Assembly: GCF_032193765.1 (NCBI RefSeq)
Contig: NZ_JAVBIJ010000001.1
Location: 3,348,001 to 3,412,000, forward strand
Source of the DNA: Rhodoferax potami
GTDB taxonomy: Bacteria; Pseudomonadota; Gammaproteobacteria; Burkholderiales; Burkholderiaceae_C
Direction: 5' to 3'
Length of the DNA stretch: 64,000 bases
Shown: piece after piece, positions 1 through 9,378 of the stretch
How the letters are laid out: every line of letters begins with the position of its first letter
Position numbering within the stretch: the stretch's first letter is position 1
Notes under the pieces: model-generated
What the model was told of the DNA's origin: nothing
Databases searched by the model: none
The model's input: only the letters and a program-made list of their open reading frames with translations
Made by a program: the position numbers and the translations under genes

Positions 1-591
1 AGCGGTACCCACAGCGCAAGCCAAAGCCAGGGCCCACCACGACCACTGCCAGCCATGCGGTTGCGCGGCAAACGCCTCTAACAGCCAAGGCACCATCAGG
101 GCACTCAACACAATGCCCAGGCCGGTGCCACCGTAGTACATGCCCAGCAGCAAACCGTTATGGCGCGGAAAACGTGCGCCCAAGCGGGCTGCGAGCAAAC
201 CACCGGCCACAAACACCAGCGCACTCGCCACACCGGCCAACAAGCGCTGCGCCAGCAAGGCCGTGGTATCTGTAAAAAACCCGCTCAGGCCCATGAACAC
301 CGAGGCCAGCACCGCGCCGCGCCACAGCACCTCGCCCGGGCCGCGGGTGCGCAACAAACGGGGCGCCCACAGCGCCCCGATCAAGTAGCCCAGCGCGTTG
401 GCCGTGTTCATGGCGCCAGCCAGGGTGTAGCTCCAGCCCAGATCGGTGCGCATGGCTGGCAAAAGCAGGCCATAGGCAAAACGGGTAATCCCCAGAGAAA
501 CAGCAGCCCCCAAAGACAAAGCCAGCGCGAGGCACCAGCCTTGAAAAGAGATCGCTACAGGAGTGGCTAAGGGTTGGTCCGCGCCCGCCAT
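1..591 (-). CDS. MFS transporter, YbfB/YjiJ-like (3' part beyond window)
   Basis: The reverse strand is open from an ATG at 591 to the window edge, giving about 197 residues of a hydrophobic protein that starts [11 protein letters not shown]. The sequence reads as the N-terminal half of a major facilitator: an early segment with GITRFAYGLLLPAMR and then AGAMNTANALGYLIGAL, followed by further membrane segments and a loop with ARLGARFPRHNG. The ITRFAYG stretch is typical of the YbfB/YjiJ branch of MFS carriers, whose substrates are mostly unknown. Its ATG overlaps the TGA of the chemoreceptor gene by one base (TGATG), so translation is probably coupled. The C-terminal half is outside the window. 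Confidence 0.8.
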   Translation of the reverse strand, partial: MAGADQPLATPVAISFQGWCLALALSLGAAVSLGITRFAYGLLLPAMRTDLGWSYTLAGAMNTANALGYLIGALWAPRLLRTRGPGEVLWRGAVLASVFMGLSGFFTDTTALLAQRLLAGVASALVFVAGGLLAARLGARFPRHNGLLLGMYYGGTGLGIVLSALMVPWLLEAFAAQPHGWQWSWWALALACAVGTA

Positions 592-2165
592 CAGGCGGCA
601 CTGCCCTGCAAGCGGAACTGGCGCACCACCTGTGCCAAGGCATCAGCCTGCTCGCGCAAGCCCTGGGCTGCGGCTGCGCTCTGCTCCACCAAGGCGGCGT
701 TTTGTTGGGTCGCCTGGTCGATCAGGCCGACTGATTGATTGACCTGCGCAATACCACTGGACTGCTCGGTGGAAGACGAAGAAATTTCGCCAATGATTTC
801 GCCCACGCGCTGCACGCCGTCCACCATTTCTTTCATGGCGGCACCGGCCTCTTCCACCAGCTTGACCCCGCCATCCACCGCGTGCACGCTGGTGCTGACC
901 AGGCCCTTGATTTCTTGGGCCGCTGCGGCGGAGCGCTTGGCCAGCATCCGCACTTCGGACGCCACCACCGCAAAACCCCGGCCTTGCTCACCGGCGCGGG
1001 CGGCTTCCACCGCCGCGTTGAGCGCCAGGATGTTGGTCTGGAAGGCGATCGAATCAATCAGCCCGACGATGTCATTGATCTTGCTGCTGCTGGCGGCAAT
1101 CTCGTGCATGCTGCCCACCGCCTGGGTCACGACCTGGCCGCCACGGGCTGCCAGCTTGTAAGCCGAGTCGGACAACTGGCGCGCTGTCTGTGCCGCGTGG
1201 GCGGTTTGCTGCACGTTTTCGGTCAGCTCTGCCAGAGAGCCCACGGTGTCTTGCACGCTGCTGGCAGACTTTTCGGTGCGAATCGACAGATCCTGGTTGC
1301 CGGAGGCAATTTCCTGGCTGGCCGTGGCCACACTCTCACTCGCATTGCGCACCTGCGAAACCAGGGCGCTCAGGCCGTCTTGCATCGCCTGTTGGGTGCG
1401 CTGCAAATCAGCCACCTCGTCTTTGCCATGCACCACCACCCGTTGCGACAAATCCCCCCCGGCAATCGCCTGGGCCAACAACCGGGCTTGCTCCAAGGGT
1501 TGGCAAATCGAGTTCATGTTCAAAATGGTCAACGGCACCACCACCAGCGATGCCACTGCCAGTGCCGCAATAAAGACCCAGCGCACCACCTCGGCCACTT
1601 TTTGCTGGTCTTGCACCGACTCTTCGACCTCCCGGTTCAGAATGACTTCTAGCTCTGACACCTGCTTGTCGATCACCAAGAACTCGGCCAGTGCCTTTTG
1701 GCTCATGCGGTTGGCAGTGGTGGCAGATTCATAGCCACTGCTCTTGAGCTGCACGGTGACAGGCTCAAACAACTTGGCATAGCTTTGCAAGCGCAAAATC
1801 AGCTCACGCACCACCACGTTGTCCGGGTCTTCCTCGCCCTCCAAAAATCCATTGGCGACCTTCTCGGTCTCTGCGAGGTTCTGTTTCCAGCGGGTATAGG
1901 CTTTCTCGACCTCGTTGGGGCGCTCGTATTCGATGATCATGTCTTTCTCTGCCATGCGCACCATGGCGAGCGCGCCACGCAGGTGAGACAGGTGCTGCAC
2001 TTCTGCAAACGAGTGCGACAAGAAATCATCGCTCTGGTCTTTGATCTGCCCCATGCCCCACAGCCCCCCCAAGCCCAACATGCTGAGCAGCGCCAACACC
2101 ATAGCAATGGCACCCAGCATGCGCAGCCGGATCGTGAATTGGCGCATCATTGTCATCATGGTCAT
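591..2165 (-). CDS. methyl-accepting chemotaxis protein
   Basis: A 524-residue transmembrane chemoreceptor. A membrane segment lies at about residues 15-38, a periplasmic four-helix-type ligand domain at 39-195, a second membrane segment at 196-218, a HAMP domain at about 219-270, and the cytoplasmic signalling helices after that. The highly conserved hairpin tip [20 protein letters not shown] is intact, so it should bind CheA/CheW. The ligand cannot be read from the sequence. No CheR-docking NWETF-type pentapeptide is present at the C-terminus, which ends RLQGSAA. The N-terminus offers several Met codons (MTMMTMMRQ), so the exact start is uncertain by a few residues. The gene is translationally coupled to the downstream MFS gene. 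Confidence 0.93.
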   Translation of the reverse strand: MTMMTMMRQFTIRLRMLGAIAMVLALLSMLGLGGLWGMGQIKDQSDDFLSHSFAEVQHLSHLRGALAMVRMAEKDMIIEYERPNEVEKAYTRWKQNLAETEKVANGFLEGEEDPDNVVVRELILRLQSYAKLFEPVTVQLKSSGYESATTANRMSQKALAEFLVIDKQVSELEVILNREVEESVQDQQKVAEVVRWVFIAALAVASLVVVPLTILNMNSICQPLEQARLLAQAIAGGDLSQRVVVHGKDEVADLQRTQQAMQDGLSALVSQVRNASESVATASQEIASGNQDLSIRTEKSASSVQDTVGSLAELTENVQQTAHAAQTARQLSDSAYKLAARGGQVVTQAVGSMHEIAASSSKINDIVGLIDSIAFQTNILALNAAVEAARAGEQGRGFAVVASEVRMLAKRSAAAAQEIKGLVSTSVHAVDGGVKLVEEAGAAMKEMVDGVQRVGEIIGEISSSSTEQSSGIAQVNQSVGLIDQATQQNAALVEQSAAAAQGLREQADALAQVVRQFRLQGSAA

Positions 2166-2331
2166 GTGGTGTTCCTCGGGTGTGCCGATCGTGCGTGTTC
2201 AGCCATTCTTTCAGAGTCTACGGCGGGCTACAAGCGGCAATCCGAGGCAAAACCCCTGTGTTGCCCGCCATTTCCAACTGCTGCAGCGCTGCAAGAATCC
2301 CACAAGGGGCGGTGCCGTGTCTTGACCTACG

Positions 2332-2670
2332 TCATACCGGCGCGCGCGGCGCCCACACAATCACCGCCATGCCCGCCAGCGCGAGGCCGGCGCCCAGCAG
2401 ATCCCAGCGGGTCGGCGCAATGCCATCCACCCACCAGAGCCACACCAGTGCAGTGGCGACATACACACCGCCATAGGCCGCATACACCCGGCCGCTGGCT
2501 GCGGGGTGCAAGGTGAGCAGCCAAACAAACAAGGCCAATGACGCTGCCGCCGGCAGCAGCACCCACACCGGTGCGCGCTGCTGCAACCACAGCCAAGGCA
2601 GGTAGCACCCCACGATCTCGGCGACCGCGGTGAGCACATAGAGACCGGTAGTGAGCAGCAGGGATTGCAT
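2332..2670 (-). CDS. ynfA: YnfA family (UPF0060) membrane protein
   Basis: A 112-residue integral membrane protein with four hydrophobic segments, the size and layout of the YnfA/UPF0060 family, which resembles small multidrug resistance transporters. Family hallmarks are visible: an [12 protein letters not shown] stretch near residue 20, [12 protein letters not shown] in the middle, and a WW-DG-P-RWD segment before the last helix. Function in this family is poorly established; efflux roles have been proposed for relatives. The gene lies alone, downstream of copA on the same strand, and is separated from it by a dispersed repeat copy. Confidence 0.88.
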   Translation of the reverse strand: MQSLLLTTGLYVLTAVAEIVGCYLPWLWLQQRAPVWVLLPAAASLALFVWLLTLHPAASGRVYAAYGGVYVATALVWLWWVDGIAPTRWDLLGAGLALAGMAVIVWAPRAPV

Positions 2671-2693
2671 GGGCGCCTTGGAGTTTGCTCACA

Positions 2694-2742
2694 TTTTAGG
2701 AGCTAACTGCGCACATTCCATGAGCGCCAGAGGCACTTTTTA
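2694..2742 (+). repeat. dispersed ~50-bp repeat, copy 1
   Basis: Contains AGCTAACTGCGCA, then ATGAGCGCCAGAG, the two conserved blocks shared by eight elements in this window. It sits between the copA stop codon and the ynfA start. Confidence 0.75.
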
Positions 2743-2757
2743 CTACTATTCAGCGGC

Positions 2758-5013
2758 CTACTTGCCGCCCTTCTCGGGCGTCCAGCGCTTGAGCAACAGC
2801 GCATTGGTCATCACGCTCACCGAGCTCAGCGCCATGGCAGCACCTGCCACCACCGGGCTGAGGTAGCCCAGCGCTGCCAACGGAATGCCGGCCGCGTTGT
2901 AGGCAAAGGCCCAAAACAGGTTTTGCCGAATCTTGGCCACCGTGCGGCGGCTGATATCCAGCGCTGCGGCCACCAAGAGCGGGTCGCCGCGCATGAGGGT
3001 GATGCCGGCCGCATGCATGGCCACATCTGTGCCGCCGCCGTTGGGGTTGGCCATGGCTATGCCCACATCGGCCGCCGCCAACGCGGGCGCATCGTTCACA
3101 CCGTCGCCCACCATGGCAACCACTTTGCCGCCTGCTTTCAAGGCAGCTACTTTGGCCGCCTTGTCGCCGGGTAGCACCTCGGCCAACACATCTTTGGCAT
3201 CCAGCCCCAAGCGCTTGGCCATGGCCTCGGCCGCGCCACGGTTGTCGCCGGAGATCATCACAGTCTGGATGCCGCGGGCCTTTAGGGTGGCCAGTGCCTC
3301 CTTGGCACCGGGCTTGGGCTCGTCTGCAAACGCGAGCAACGCCAGCAGCTTTGCGCCGCCGGCTTGTTGCTCTGCCATGGCCGACACCGTGGCGCCACCG
3401 GCTTGCAAATCGGCCGCCTGCGCCGCGACAGGCGCCATGTCCACCCCCAGTTCCGCCATCCAGCGCAAGCTACCCAGCAATAACGTGCGCTCACCCACTT
3501 TGCCTTGGGTGCCACGACCGGCTACTGCTTGCACATCGGTAGGTGCTGTCACCGTGAGTGCTTTGTCTTTGGCCGCTTGCAGCACCGCGCGTGCCAAGGG
3601 GTGCTCGCTACCGCTTTGCAAACCGGCGGCCAAGGCCAGTGCTTCGTCATCGGTCAGGCCCACGGGCACCAAAGCGGTCAGGCGTGGCTGACCCACAGTA
3701 AGCGTGCCGGTTTTGTCAAAAGCCACCACGTTCACGGTGTGCGCCACTTCCAGCGCCTGGGCGTCCTTGATCAGAATGCCGAACTTGGCCGCTACCCCGG
3801 TACCCGCCATGATGGCGGCCGGCGTGGCCAAGCCCAGCGCGCAGGGGCAGGCAATCACGAGCACCGCCACCGCGTGGATCAGCGCCACTTCAAAGCTGTG
3901 GCCGGTGAAATACCAGCCCAACAGCGTGACCAGCGCAATCACCAGCACCACCGGCACAAACACCGCGCTCACCTGGTCCACCAGCCGCTGGATGGGCGCT
4001 TTGGCGGCCTGCGCGTCCTCCACCAGGCGGATGATGCTGGAGAGCACCGTGTCCACCCCCACCGCGCGTACCTCCAGCACCACGCGGCCTTCGCCGTTGA
4101 TGCTGCCACCCGTGAGCTTGGCGCCCACCTCTTTGGTGACCGGCAACGGCTCGCCAGTGAGCATGGATTCGTCCACCTGCGTGCGGCCTTCCAGCAGGGT
4201 GCCGTCTACCGGAAAGCGCTCGCCGGGTTTGACTGCCAGCTTGTCGCCCACCAATACTTCGGCCACGGGCACGTCCACTTCGCCATCACGGCCGATCAAG
4301 TGCGCCGTGTCCGGGCGCAAACCATGCAAAGCGCGGATAGCGGAAGTCGTCTGGCGCTTGGTGCGGGTCTCCAGCCATTTGCCCAACAACACCAAGGTCA
4401 CCACCACGGCGCTGCTCTCGAAATAAAGGTGCGGCTCCATGACCGCCATCCCGTGGGCCGCGTGTTCCGCTGCGCCCCCCCACAGAAAGCTGAGCCACAG
4501 CCACATGGACAAACCCCAGCCCGCTGAGGTACCCAGCGCCACCAGCAAATCCATATTGCCGGCGCGCGCCAGCAGTGCGTGCCAACCGGCTTTGTAGAAG
4601 CGTGCGCCCAACACAAACTGCACCGGCGTAGCCAACAAAAACTGCCAGAGTGCAGGCAGCATCCAGTCTTTGCCAAACAGGTCGCCAGCCATGGGCAACA
4701 CCAGCGGCAGACACAGCGCCAGGCCGATACCGACCGGCCCGAAACCAGCCCAGGCGGATGCATCCTTTGCATCTATTGCCGCGCTAGGCGCCAGCGGCTC
4801 GTAGCCCGCATCCCGCACCGCGCGGCGCAGGCGGGCCTCCATGCCGGCATCGTGCACGGCAATGCGGGCGGACTCGGTGGCCAGGTTCACGGTGGCGCTG
4901 TCCACGCCGGGCACCTTCTTCAAGGCTTTTTCCACCCGCATCACACACGATGCGCAGGTCATGCCGCCTATGCCGATATCGATGGTCGTGGGGGATGTGT
5001 TTTCAGTGCTCAT
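2758..5013 (-). CDS. copA: copper-translocating P1B-type ATPase
   Basis: A 751-residue copper exporter of the inner membrane. One heavy-metal-associated domain at the N-terminus carries GMTCASC (about residues 17-23). Membrane helices follow, then the metal-transport CPC motif in VIACPCALG, the phosphorylated aspartate in DKTGTLT, the SEHPLARA motif of P1B ATPases, and [16 protein letters not shown]. These mark a Cu(I) ATPase that pumps cytoplasmic copper to the periplasm. The gene is part of a split copper module with copZ and cueR. A CueR-type promoter sits immediately upstream, so close that the transcript probably starts at the ATG. A small acetyltransferase gene intervenes between copA and copZ. 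Confidence 0.96.
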   Translation of the reverse strand: MSTENTSPTTIDIGIGGMTCASCVMRVEKALKKVPGVDSATVNLATESARIAVHDAGMEARLRRAVRDAGYEPLAPSAAIDAKDASAWAGFGPVGIGLALCLPLVLPMAGDLFGKDWMLPALWQFLLATPVQFVLGARFYKAGWHALLARAGNMDLLVALGTSAGWGLSMWLWLSFLWGGAAEHAAHGMAVMEPHLYFESSAVVVTLVLLGKWLETRTKRQTTSAIRALHGLRPDTAHLIGRDGEVDVPVAEVLVGDKLAVKPGERFPVDGTLLEGRTQVDESMLTGEPLPVTKEVGAKLTGGSINGEGRVVLEVRAVGVDTVLSSIIRLVEDAQAAKAPIQRLVDQVSAVFVPVVLVIALVTLLGWYFTGHSFEVALIHAVAVLVIACPCALGLATPAAIMAGTGVAAKFGILIKDAQALEVAHTVNVVAFDKTGTLTVGQPRLTALVPVGLTDDEALALAAGLQSGSEHPLARAVLQAAKDKALTVTAPTDVQAVAGRGTQGKVGERTLLLGSLRWMAELGVDMAPVAAQAADLQAGGATVSAMAEQQAGGAKLLALLAFADEPKPGAKEALATLKARGIQTVMISGDNRGAAEAMAKRLGLDAKDVLAEVLPGDKAAKVAALKAGGKVVAMVGDGVNDAPALAAADVGIAMANPNGGGTDVAMHAAGITLMRGDPLLVAAALDISRRTVAKIRQNLFWAFAYNAAGIPLAALGYLSPVVAGAAMALSSVSVMTNALLLKRWTPEKGGK

Positions 5014-5019
5014 GGCGCA

Positions 5020-5050
5020 AGCTTAGGGCTTGCCATGGTGGGAAGGTCAA
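5020..5050 (-). promoter_or_regulatory. CueR-type promoter of copA
   Basis: On the minus strand there is a -35 TTGACC (5050-5045) and a -10 TAAGCT (5025-5020) with a 19-bp spacer, the long spacing of MerR-family promoters. The spacer carries TTCCCACCATGGCAAG, almost the same core as at the copZ promoter. The -35 overlaps the stop codon of the acetyltransferase gene. Only six bases separate the -10 from the copA ATG. Confidence 0.75.
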
Positions 5051-5502
5051 GCGGTTAGCCAACGCATGGGCACAAAAGCAATGCCTTTGGCCTCCACCCG
5101 CGGTCCGGCGGCCACAAAGCCGAAGCGCTCGTACACCGGCTGGGCATAGGGCGTGGAGTTAACCGTGAAGTAACCCGGGTTCGCCTCGCCCACCGCTGCA
5201 CGGGCATGGTCCCACAGCAAACGGCTCAAGCCCCGGCGCTGGAATGACGCGTCCACAAACAAGTAATACAGGTGGCTGCTGTCGCGCACCGCCACCACGC
5301 CCGCCAGCGCGTCGTTGTCGACCGCCTTGAAATACGCGAAGCGCGGATCTGCCAGGTAACCGGCTAAAGCGTCGGGCGAAATCGTCTTCAGAAAGTCTTC
5401 CGCACCCGCGCCGTCTGGCTGCAAAGTGAAGAACCGGGCCACGCTACCGATCAGGCGGCTGATGGCAGGAGCGTCTTCGACCGTGGCTTTGATGATGTCC
5501 AA
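5047..5502 (-). CDS. GNAT family N-acetyltransferase
   Basis: A 151-residue protein of the GCN5-related acetyltransferase fold. The core is visible as a beta strand (HLYYLFVDASFQRRG) followed by the acetyl-CoA pyrophosphate loop QRRGLSRLLWDHA, which matches the Q/RxxGxG/A pattern loosely. The C-terminal part YERFGFVAAGPRVEAKG is typical of the final strands of the fold. Substrate unknown. It lies between copA and copZ, and the copA promoter overlaps its stop codon. No copper-related role is evident. Confidence 0.85.
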   Translation of the reverse strand: MDIIKATVEDAPAISRLIGSVARFFTLQPDGAGAEDFLKTISPDALAGYLADPRFAYFKAVDNDALAGVVAVRDSSHLYYLFVDASFQRRGLSRLLWDHARAAVGEANPGYFTVNSTPYAQPVYERFGFVAAGPRVEAKGIAFVPMRWLTA

Positions 5503-5589
5503 GTGATCCTCCCCTCTTCAACCCATGGGAAAACAAGCTTACGTGCATTTTTGTGTGCCCAAAGAGCGGCAGGCCACTGACACAGGCGC

Positions 5590-5620
5590 TTGACCCTCCC
5601 ACCATGGCAAGGTTCACAAT
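5590..5620 (+). promoter_or_regulatory. CueR-type promoter of copZ-cueR
   Basis: A -35 TTGACC at 5590-5595 and a -10-like CACAAT at 5615-5620 are separated by 19 bp. The spacer contains the dyad CCTCCCACCATGGCAAGG. This is the arrangement that CueR activates by DNA distortion in the presence of Cu(I). The core CCCACCATGGCAAG is shared exactly with the copA promoter. Confidence 0.8.
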
Positions 5621-5647
5621 GCTTTTATCTACCTTTCAGGAGTCCCT

Positions 5648-5845
5648 ATGAACCAGACCTTTACCGTCACCGGCATGACCTGCGGCCATTGCGAGAAGGC
5701 CGTGACCCGCGCCATCCAGGACGCGGACCCCCAAGCCCAGGTAAAAATCGACCGCAGCGCCAACTTGGTGGAAGTCGAATCCACCCAAGCCCGCGACATC
5801 CTTGCCAAGGCGATTGCCGAAGAGGGCTATGCCGTCAAAGACTAA
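5648..5845 (+). CDS. copZ: copper chaperone, heavy-metal-associated domain protein
   Basis: A 65-residue single HMA-domain protein beginning MNQTFTVTGMTCGHC. The CxxC pair (GMTCGHC) binds Cu(I). The length equals that of CopZ-type cytoplasmic chaperones, which hand copper to CopA and to CueR. It is preceded by a ribosome-binding site (TTTCAGGAGT) and the CueR-type promoter. Its 3' end overlaps the cueR start by 17 bases, so the two genes are one transcript. Confidence 0.93.
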   Translation: MNQTFTVTGMTCGHCEKAVTRAIQDADPQAQVKIDRSANLVEVESTQARDILAKAIAEEGYAVKD

Positions 5846-6281
5846 GTCAGCGGCGCTGTCCAGCCAACCCGTCAACATCGGCGAAGCTGCCCGCCAAAGC
5901 GGAGTGTCCGCCAAGATGCTGCGGCATTACGAGTCGCTGGGTCTGCTGGGCACCGTCACGCGCACCGACAGCGGCTACCGGCTCTACAGCCCGGCCGATG
6001 TGCACACCTTGCGCTTCATCAAGCGCTGCCGCGACCTGGGCTTTTCCATGGCCGAAATCGGGGAACTGGTGGGCCTGTGGCAAAACAAGCGCCGCGCCAG
6101 TGCCAACGTCAAGAAGATCGCCCAAAAGCACATGGACGAACTGAGCGAGCGCATCGCCGCCATGCAGGCCATGCAGCGCACTCTCTCCACCCTGCTGCAT
6201 GGCTGCCATGGTGACGACCGGCCCCAGTGCCCCATCCTCGACGATCTGTCGGGCGAGAGCCATCTGCTATCAAATCCATAG
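5829..6281 (+). CDS. cueR: MerR-family copper-responsive regulator CueR
   Basis: A 150-residue MerR-type activator. The winged helix-turn-helix is at about residues 14-80 (NIGEAARQSGVSAKMLRHYE) and a dimerisation helix follows. The metal-binding loop holds two cysteines in CHGDDRPQCPILDDL, the CxnC arrangement of CueR-like Cu(I)/Ag(I) sensors. The ATG at 5829 lies inside the end of copZ; an earlier ATG at 5802 would add nine residues. The last five residues (LLSNP) and the stop codon come from a dispersed repeat copy that begins around 6271, so the repeat seems to have replaced the original C-terminus. Confidence 0.93.
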   Translation: MPSKTKSAALSSQPVNIGEAARQSGVSAKMLRHYESLGLLGTVTRTDSGYRLYSPADVHTLRFIKRCRDLGFSMAEIGELVGLWQNKRRASANVKKIAQKHMDELSERIAAMQAMQRTLSTLLHGCHGDDRPQCPILDDLSGESHLLSNP

Positions 6282-6320
6282 CTACTTGCGCAGGTTTTAC
6301 GAGCGCTAGCGTGCAAAAAT
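6271..6320 (+). repeat. dispersed ~50-bp repeat, copy 2
   Basis: Shows TAGCTACTTGCGCA and ACGAGCGCTAG. Its left end supplies the cueR stop codon (TAG at 6279-6281). Confidence 0.85.
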
Positions 6321-6418
6321 GTCCATAAGTCGTGGCACCGCACCAGTGTGGTCCATAGCACCGACAGTGAGCGCACTCGCCGCTCCAATGAAGGCTTCCA
6401 CAACTTCTGGAGTGCAGC

Positions 6419-6610
6419 ATGCGTACCAACACCGGCAACGGGGATCGGCTTCTCCGCATTTGGGTGGGCGCCGTGCTGATCGGGCTGGCCGCCACCGACA
6501 TCATTGGCCCTTGGGGGTGGATCGGCGTCCTGCCGGTGCTCACCGGTTTCATCGGCTGGTGCCCCGCCTACGCTGTGCTGGGCATTAGTACCTGCCCTGC
6601 GAAAAACTGA
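6419..6610 (+). CDS. DUF2892 (YgaP-like) inner membrane protein
   Basis: A 63-residue protein with two hydrophobic segments and the conserved C-terminal pattern CPAYAVLGISTC, diagnostic of the DUF2892 family. Relatives are often fused to or next to rhodanese or metal-handling genes; function is not established. It follows the copper module by 137 bp and has GGAG shortly upstream of the ATG. Whether it belongs to the copper regulon is unknown, since a dispersed repeat and no clear CueR site lie between. Confidence 0.85.
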   Translation: MRTNTGNGDRLLRIWVGAVLIGLAATDIIGPWGWIGVLPVLTGFIGWCPAYAVLGISTCPAKN

Positions 6611-6755
6611 TTTGCCAAGTGAAGCGCCCTCGGCCAGACGTAAGCAAGTGGCCGCAGGTGTAAAGACCTGTAATCGGCGTCATCCGGGCAGACATCCACA
6701 CGTTGAAAGTGCATAAACCGTTACTTTTAACGGTACGGGCCTCGCCCCTTGTTGC

Positions 6756-7310
6756 ATGTTGAACTTGTTTACCCTTCGTCGTGCCTTGACACCTTCCCGT
6801 TGGATGGCGGCCCCCCTGATGGCCGCAGCCTTGTGTGCGGCGCCACTGTCGCACGCCAGTGACTGGACGCCTATCCTGGGCGGTGGTGCAGGCGCAGCGG
6901 CTGGCGCTGTACTGGGGCAAAGCGTCGGTGGCAAAAACGGTGCCGTGATTGGTGGTGCTATCGGCGGCGCAACAGGTGCGGCCGTGACCTCGCCCGGACG
7001 CAACCAGAGTGGCGCCATGATTGGCGGTGCAGTGGGTGGAGCTGCCGGTGCGGCGGTGGGCCAATCGGTCGGTGGCCGTTCAGGCGCCGTGGTGGGGGCT
7101 GGTATTGGCGGCGCTGCGGGCACGGGTATCGCACGCGGCATGAATGACCATGTACAAGCAGAGCGTTACGCACAGGGTGGCCCTCGCCACCCGGGTTACC
7201 AAACCGGCTACCGCGATGATGACCGTGGCTACCGCAAAGGCTTTGGCCATCACAAGCCGCACCATGGCCACCGCGGCAAAGGCCGCGGCCATGACCGGTT
7301 CCGCGACTGA
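6756..7310 (+). CDS. glycine-zipper exported protein with His-rich tail
   Basis: A 184-residue protein. Residues 1-35 form a signal peptide ending in SHASDW. Residues 40-130 are a long run of Gly/Ala repeats (GGAIGGATGAAV, GGAVGGAAGAAV, GAGIGGAAGTG), the pattern of glycine-zipper 2TM outer-membrane-associated proteins. The C-terminal 45 residues are rich in His, Gly, Arg and Asp (HHKPHHGHRGKGRGHDR), which could bind metal or surface polymers. Its role is unknown. A Tn-like or regulatory context is not visible; the gene is convergent with the hydrolase downstream, three bases apart. Confidence 0.75.
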   Translation: MLNLFTLRRALTPSRWMAAPLMAAALCAAPLSHASDWTPILGGGAGAAAGAVLGQSVGGKNGAVIGGAIGGATGAAVTSPGRNQSGAMIGGAVGGAAGAAVGQSVGGRSGAVVGAGIGGAAGTGIARGMNDHVQAERYAQGGPRHPGYQTGYRDDDRGYRKGFGHHKPHHGHRGKGRGHDRFRD

Positions 7311-7313
7311 GCC

Positions 7314-8204
7314 TTAGCTCTTTAAAGTCTGGCTGAAGAATGACAAGGTGCGTTCCCACGCCAGCTTTGCAGCAGTCGCGTCAAAGCGAGGCGTGGTGTC
7401 GTTGTTGAAGCCGTGTTGGGTTCCGGCGTATTGGTGCGCGGTGTACCGCGCGCCAGCTGCCTTCAGGGCGGCTTCATACGCGGGCCAAGCGGCATTGATG
7501 CGCTCGTCCACCCCGGCAAAATGAATCAACAAAGGCGCTTTGACTTTGACCGCATCCTCTGCCGCCGGGTGGTTGCCATAAAACGGCACGGCCGCTGACA
7601 GGCCGGGCAAACGCACAGACAGCGCGTGAGCCACACCGCCGCCATAACAAAAACCCACGGTACCGAGCTTGCCTGTGGAGTCGGGATGGGCTTGCAGCCA
7701 ATGGGCAGCGGCCACAAAATCTTCAGCTGTTTTCTTTTGGTCCAGCGTCGCAAACAGGTTGCGGGCTTTGTCTTCATCACCGGGGTAGCCACCGAGCGGC
7801 GCCAGAGCATCAGGCGCCAGTACCAAATACCCTTCCAATGCAACGCGGCGTGCAATGTCTTCGATATGCGGGTTCAAGCCCCGATTTTCGTGCACCACCA
7901 ATACCACTGGTAATTTGCCAGTCACACCCGCAGGCCGCACCAGATAGCCCTTGACCGTGTCGTAACCGGCGGCCGATGGCAGCTCCACCGTGCTGGTCAG
8001 CAGGCGTTTGTCATCCTTCGGTACCTGCTGTGCCGCCGCAAAGTTGGGGCTGAGCGCCGCCAACAAGCCTGCTGCCGTTAAACCACCGACTGCAAATTTC
8101 TGAGCCTTTTCCAAAAACCCCCGCCGGTCCACGATGCCATGCACATAGGCATCAAACAGAATGAGCAGTTCCTGGTCAAAGTCTTGGGCAGTTTTGCGTG
8201 ACAT
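7314..8204 (-). CDS. dienelactone hydrolase family protein, Tat-type leader
   Basis: A 296-residue alpha/beta hydrolase of the dienelactone hydrolase (carboxymethylenebutenolidase) family. The nucleophile elbow is GFCYGGG with the cysteine typical of this family; the histidine sits in QHGFNND near the C-terminus and the acid is likely in HFAGVDERI. An RRGFLEKA motif at about residue 28, followed by a hydrophobic stretch and AAAQQ, looks like a twin-arginine export signal, placed after about 26 extra residues. The true substrate is unknown. It is single, with its own upstream region. Confidence 0.87.
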   Translation of the reverse strand: MSRKTAQDFDQELLILFDAYVHGIVDRRGFLEKAQKFAVGGLTAAGLLAALSPNFAAAQQVPKDDKRLLTSTVELPSAAGYDTVKGYLVRPAGVTGKLPVVLVVHENRGLNPHIEDIARRVALEGYLVLAPDALAPLGGYPGDEDKARNLFATLDQKKTAEDFVAAAHWLQAHPDSTGKLGTVGFCYGGGVAHALSVRLPGLSAAVPFYGNHPAAEDAVKVKAPLLIHFAGVDERINAAWPAYEAALKAAGARYTAHQYAGTQHGFNNDTTPRFDATAAKLAWERTLSFFSQTLKS

Positions 8205-8292
8205 GCGGTCTCCCTTGAAAAAGCGACAGCGTAGCCGAGCCCGGCAGTGCCCGGGCTGCCGTCAGTCGGAAGCCCCTGCCTGCGTCGCGCCT

Positions 8293-9228
8293 TTATGGGG
8301 CAACGGGCATGCCGGGCATGGAACCCAAGGGGACTTCACCGCCCAGTGCTTCCATCAAATCCGGAATCAGTTGCGATAGCTCACCGGTAGAAATCACGAC
8401 GTCGGCATCAAAGTTGTCTTCTTTGCGGTCTCCTGCGGCTTTGGGCGAGTCTTCAAATACAGTATCCAGAAAAGTCACTTTCTTTAACTGCAGTGCCTCG
8501 GTCAACACGAAAGAGACGCGGTCGTTCCATGTCATGGCCAAGCGGGTCGGCATCTTTCCAAGTGCGATGTGTTGGCTCACCTCTTCGGTGTCCAATGGGT
8601 GGCGGGTGTAGCGGACCACGGCCTTGGATTCATCAGATGCCTTGAGTTCACATTCACGGTCTACTGAGAAGTCAGAGGGGGACTCGCGAGTCGACAACCA
8701 CACCGCCATCGCAGCGGCAGGTGAAATCTGGGTGTTCACCAATTGCACCGCAAAGCCGGGAATCACCTTGATCAGCGCAGTCATGACCTCATCCGCCTTG
8801 CTCTGGCTGCCTGCATCCAAAACGAGTAGGCCGTCTTTGGGATCAATCCAGACACCCACACTACCCTGCTTGGTAAACGCCATGGGGAGCAGGGTCAAGC
8901 GTGCTTCATCCCGCAGTTCACGCACCTCTTTTTTGCCGGGCTTGCGGCCTGTGCTTACCTCGATCTGTGCGACCTGTTCTTCCACCTTGCGCTTGACCAC
9001 CGAGCCGGGGACCGACTTCACCTCCATCATGAGTTTGAGTACCCATTGGCCGCCGACCACTTCGACCAGCGGGCCATGGGCTTGTCCACGTGGCTCCACC
9101 CAGCCTACGGACTTTTCTTGACTGGCACCGCACTCGACAAAGCGGTCCGGTTGCAAAGCGTCTTCTAAATCAACCTGGGTGACAGACCAGGGTGACGCCA
9201 AGCGGTACACGATCACGTTTTTAAACAC
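8293..9228 (-). CDS. rdgC: recombination-associated protein RdgC
   Basis: A 311-residue protein with the RdgC N-terminus (FKNVIVYRL) and characteristic segments such as LVLDAGSQSKADEV and TRHPLDTEEV. RdgC forms a ring-shaped dimer around DNA and modulates RecA filament assembly. The start is a GTG at 9228 (GTG TTT AAA AAC GTG). Length matches the family (about 300). The gene is monocistronic and divergent from the Spy-like gene. Confidence 0.95.
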   Translation of the reverse strand: MFKNVIVYRLASPWSVTQVDLEDALQPDRFVECGASQEKSVGWVEPRGQAHGPLVEVVGGQWVLKLMMEVKSVPGSVVKRKVEEQVAQIEVSTGRKPGKKEVRELRDEARLTLLPMAFTKQGSVGVWIDPKDGLLVLDAGSQSKADEVMTALIKVIPGFAVQLVNTQISPAAAMAVWLSTRESPSDFSVDRECELKASDESKAVVRYTRHPLDTEEVSQHIALGKMPTRLAMTWNDRVSFVLTEALQLKKVTFLDTVFEDSPKAAGDRKEDNFDADVVISTGELSQLIPDLMEALGGEVPLGSMPGMPVAP

Positions 9229-9378
9229 ACAACACCTATCGATTTGTTAATGGAGCATTTTCACGCATCTTTACAAAGCACCATGCTTCCTGCACATCGC
9301 AGTTACATGGCCGGACCACACTTGCTCTCAACCTGAACGCGATTCCCGCTGCCAGGTGCACCCCAAAAGGACAAACCT

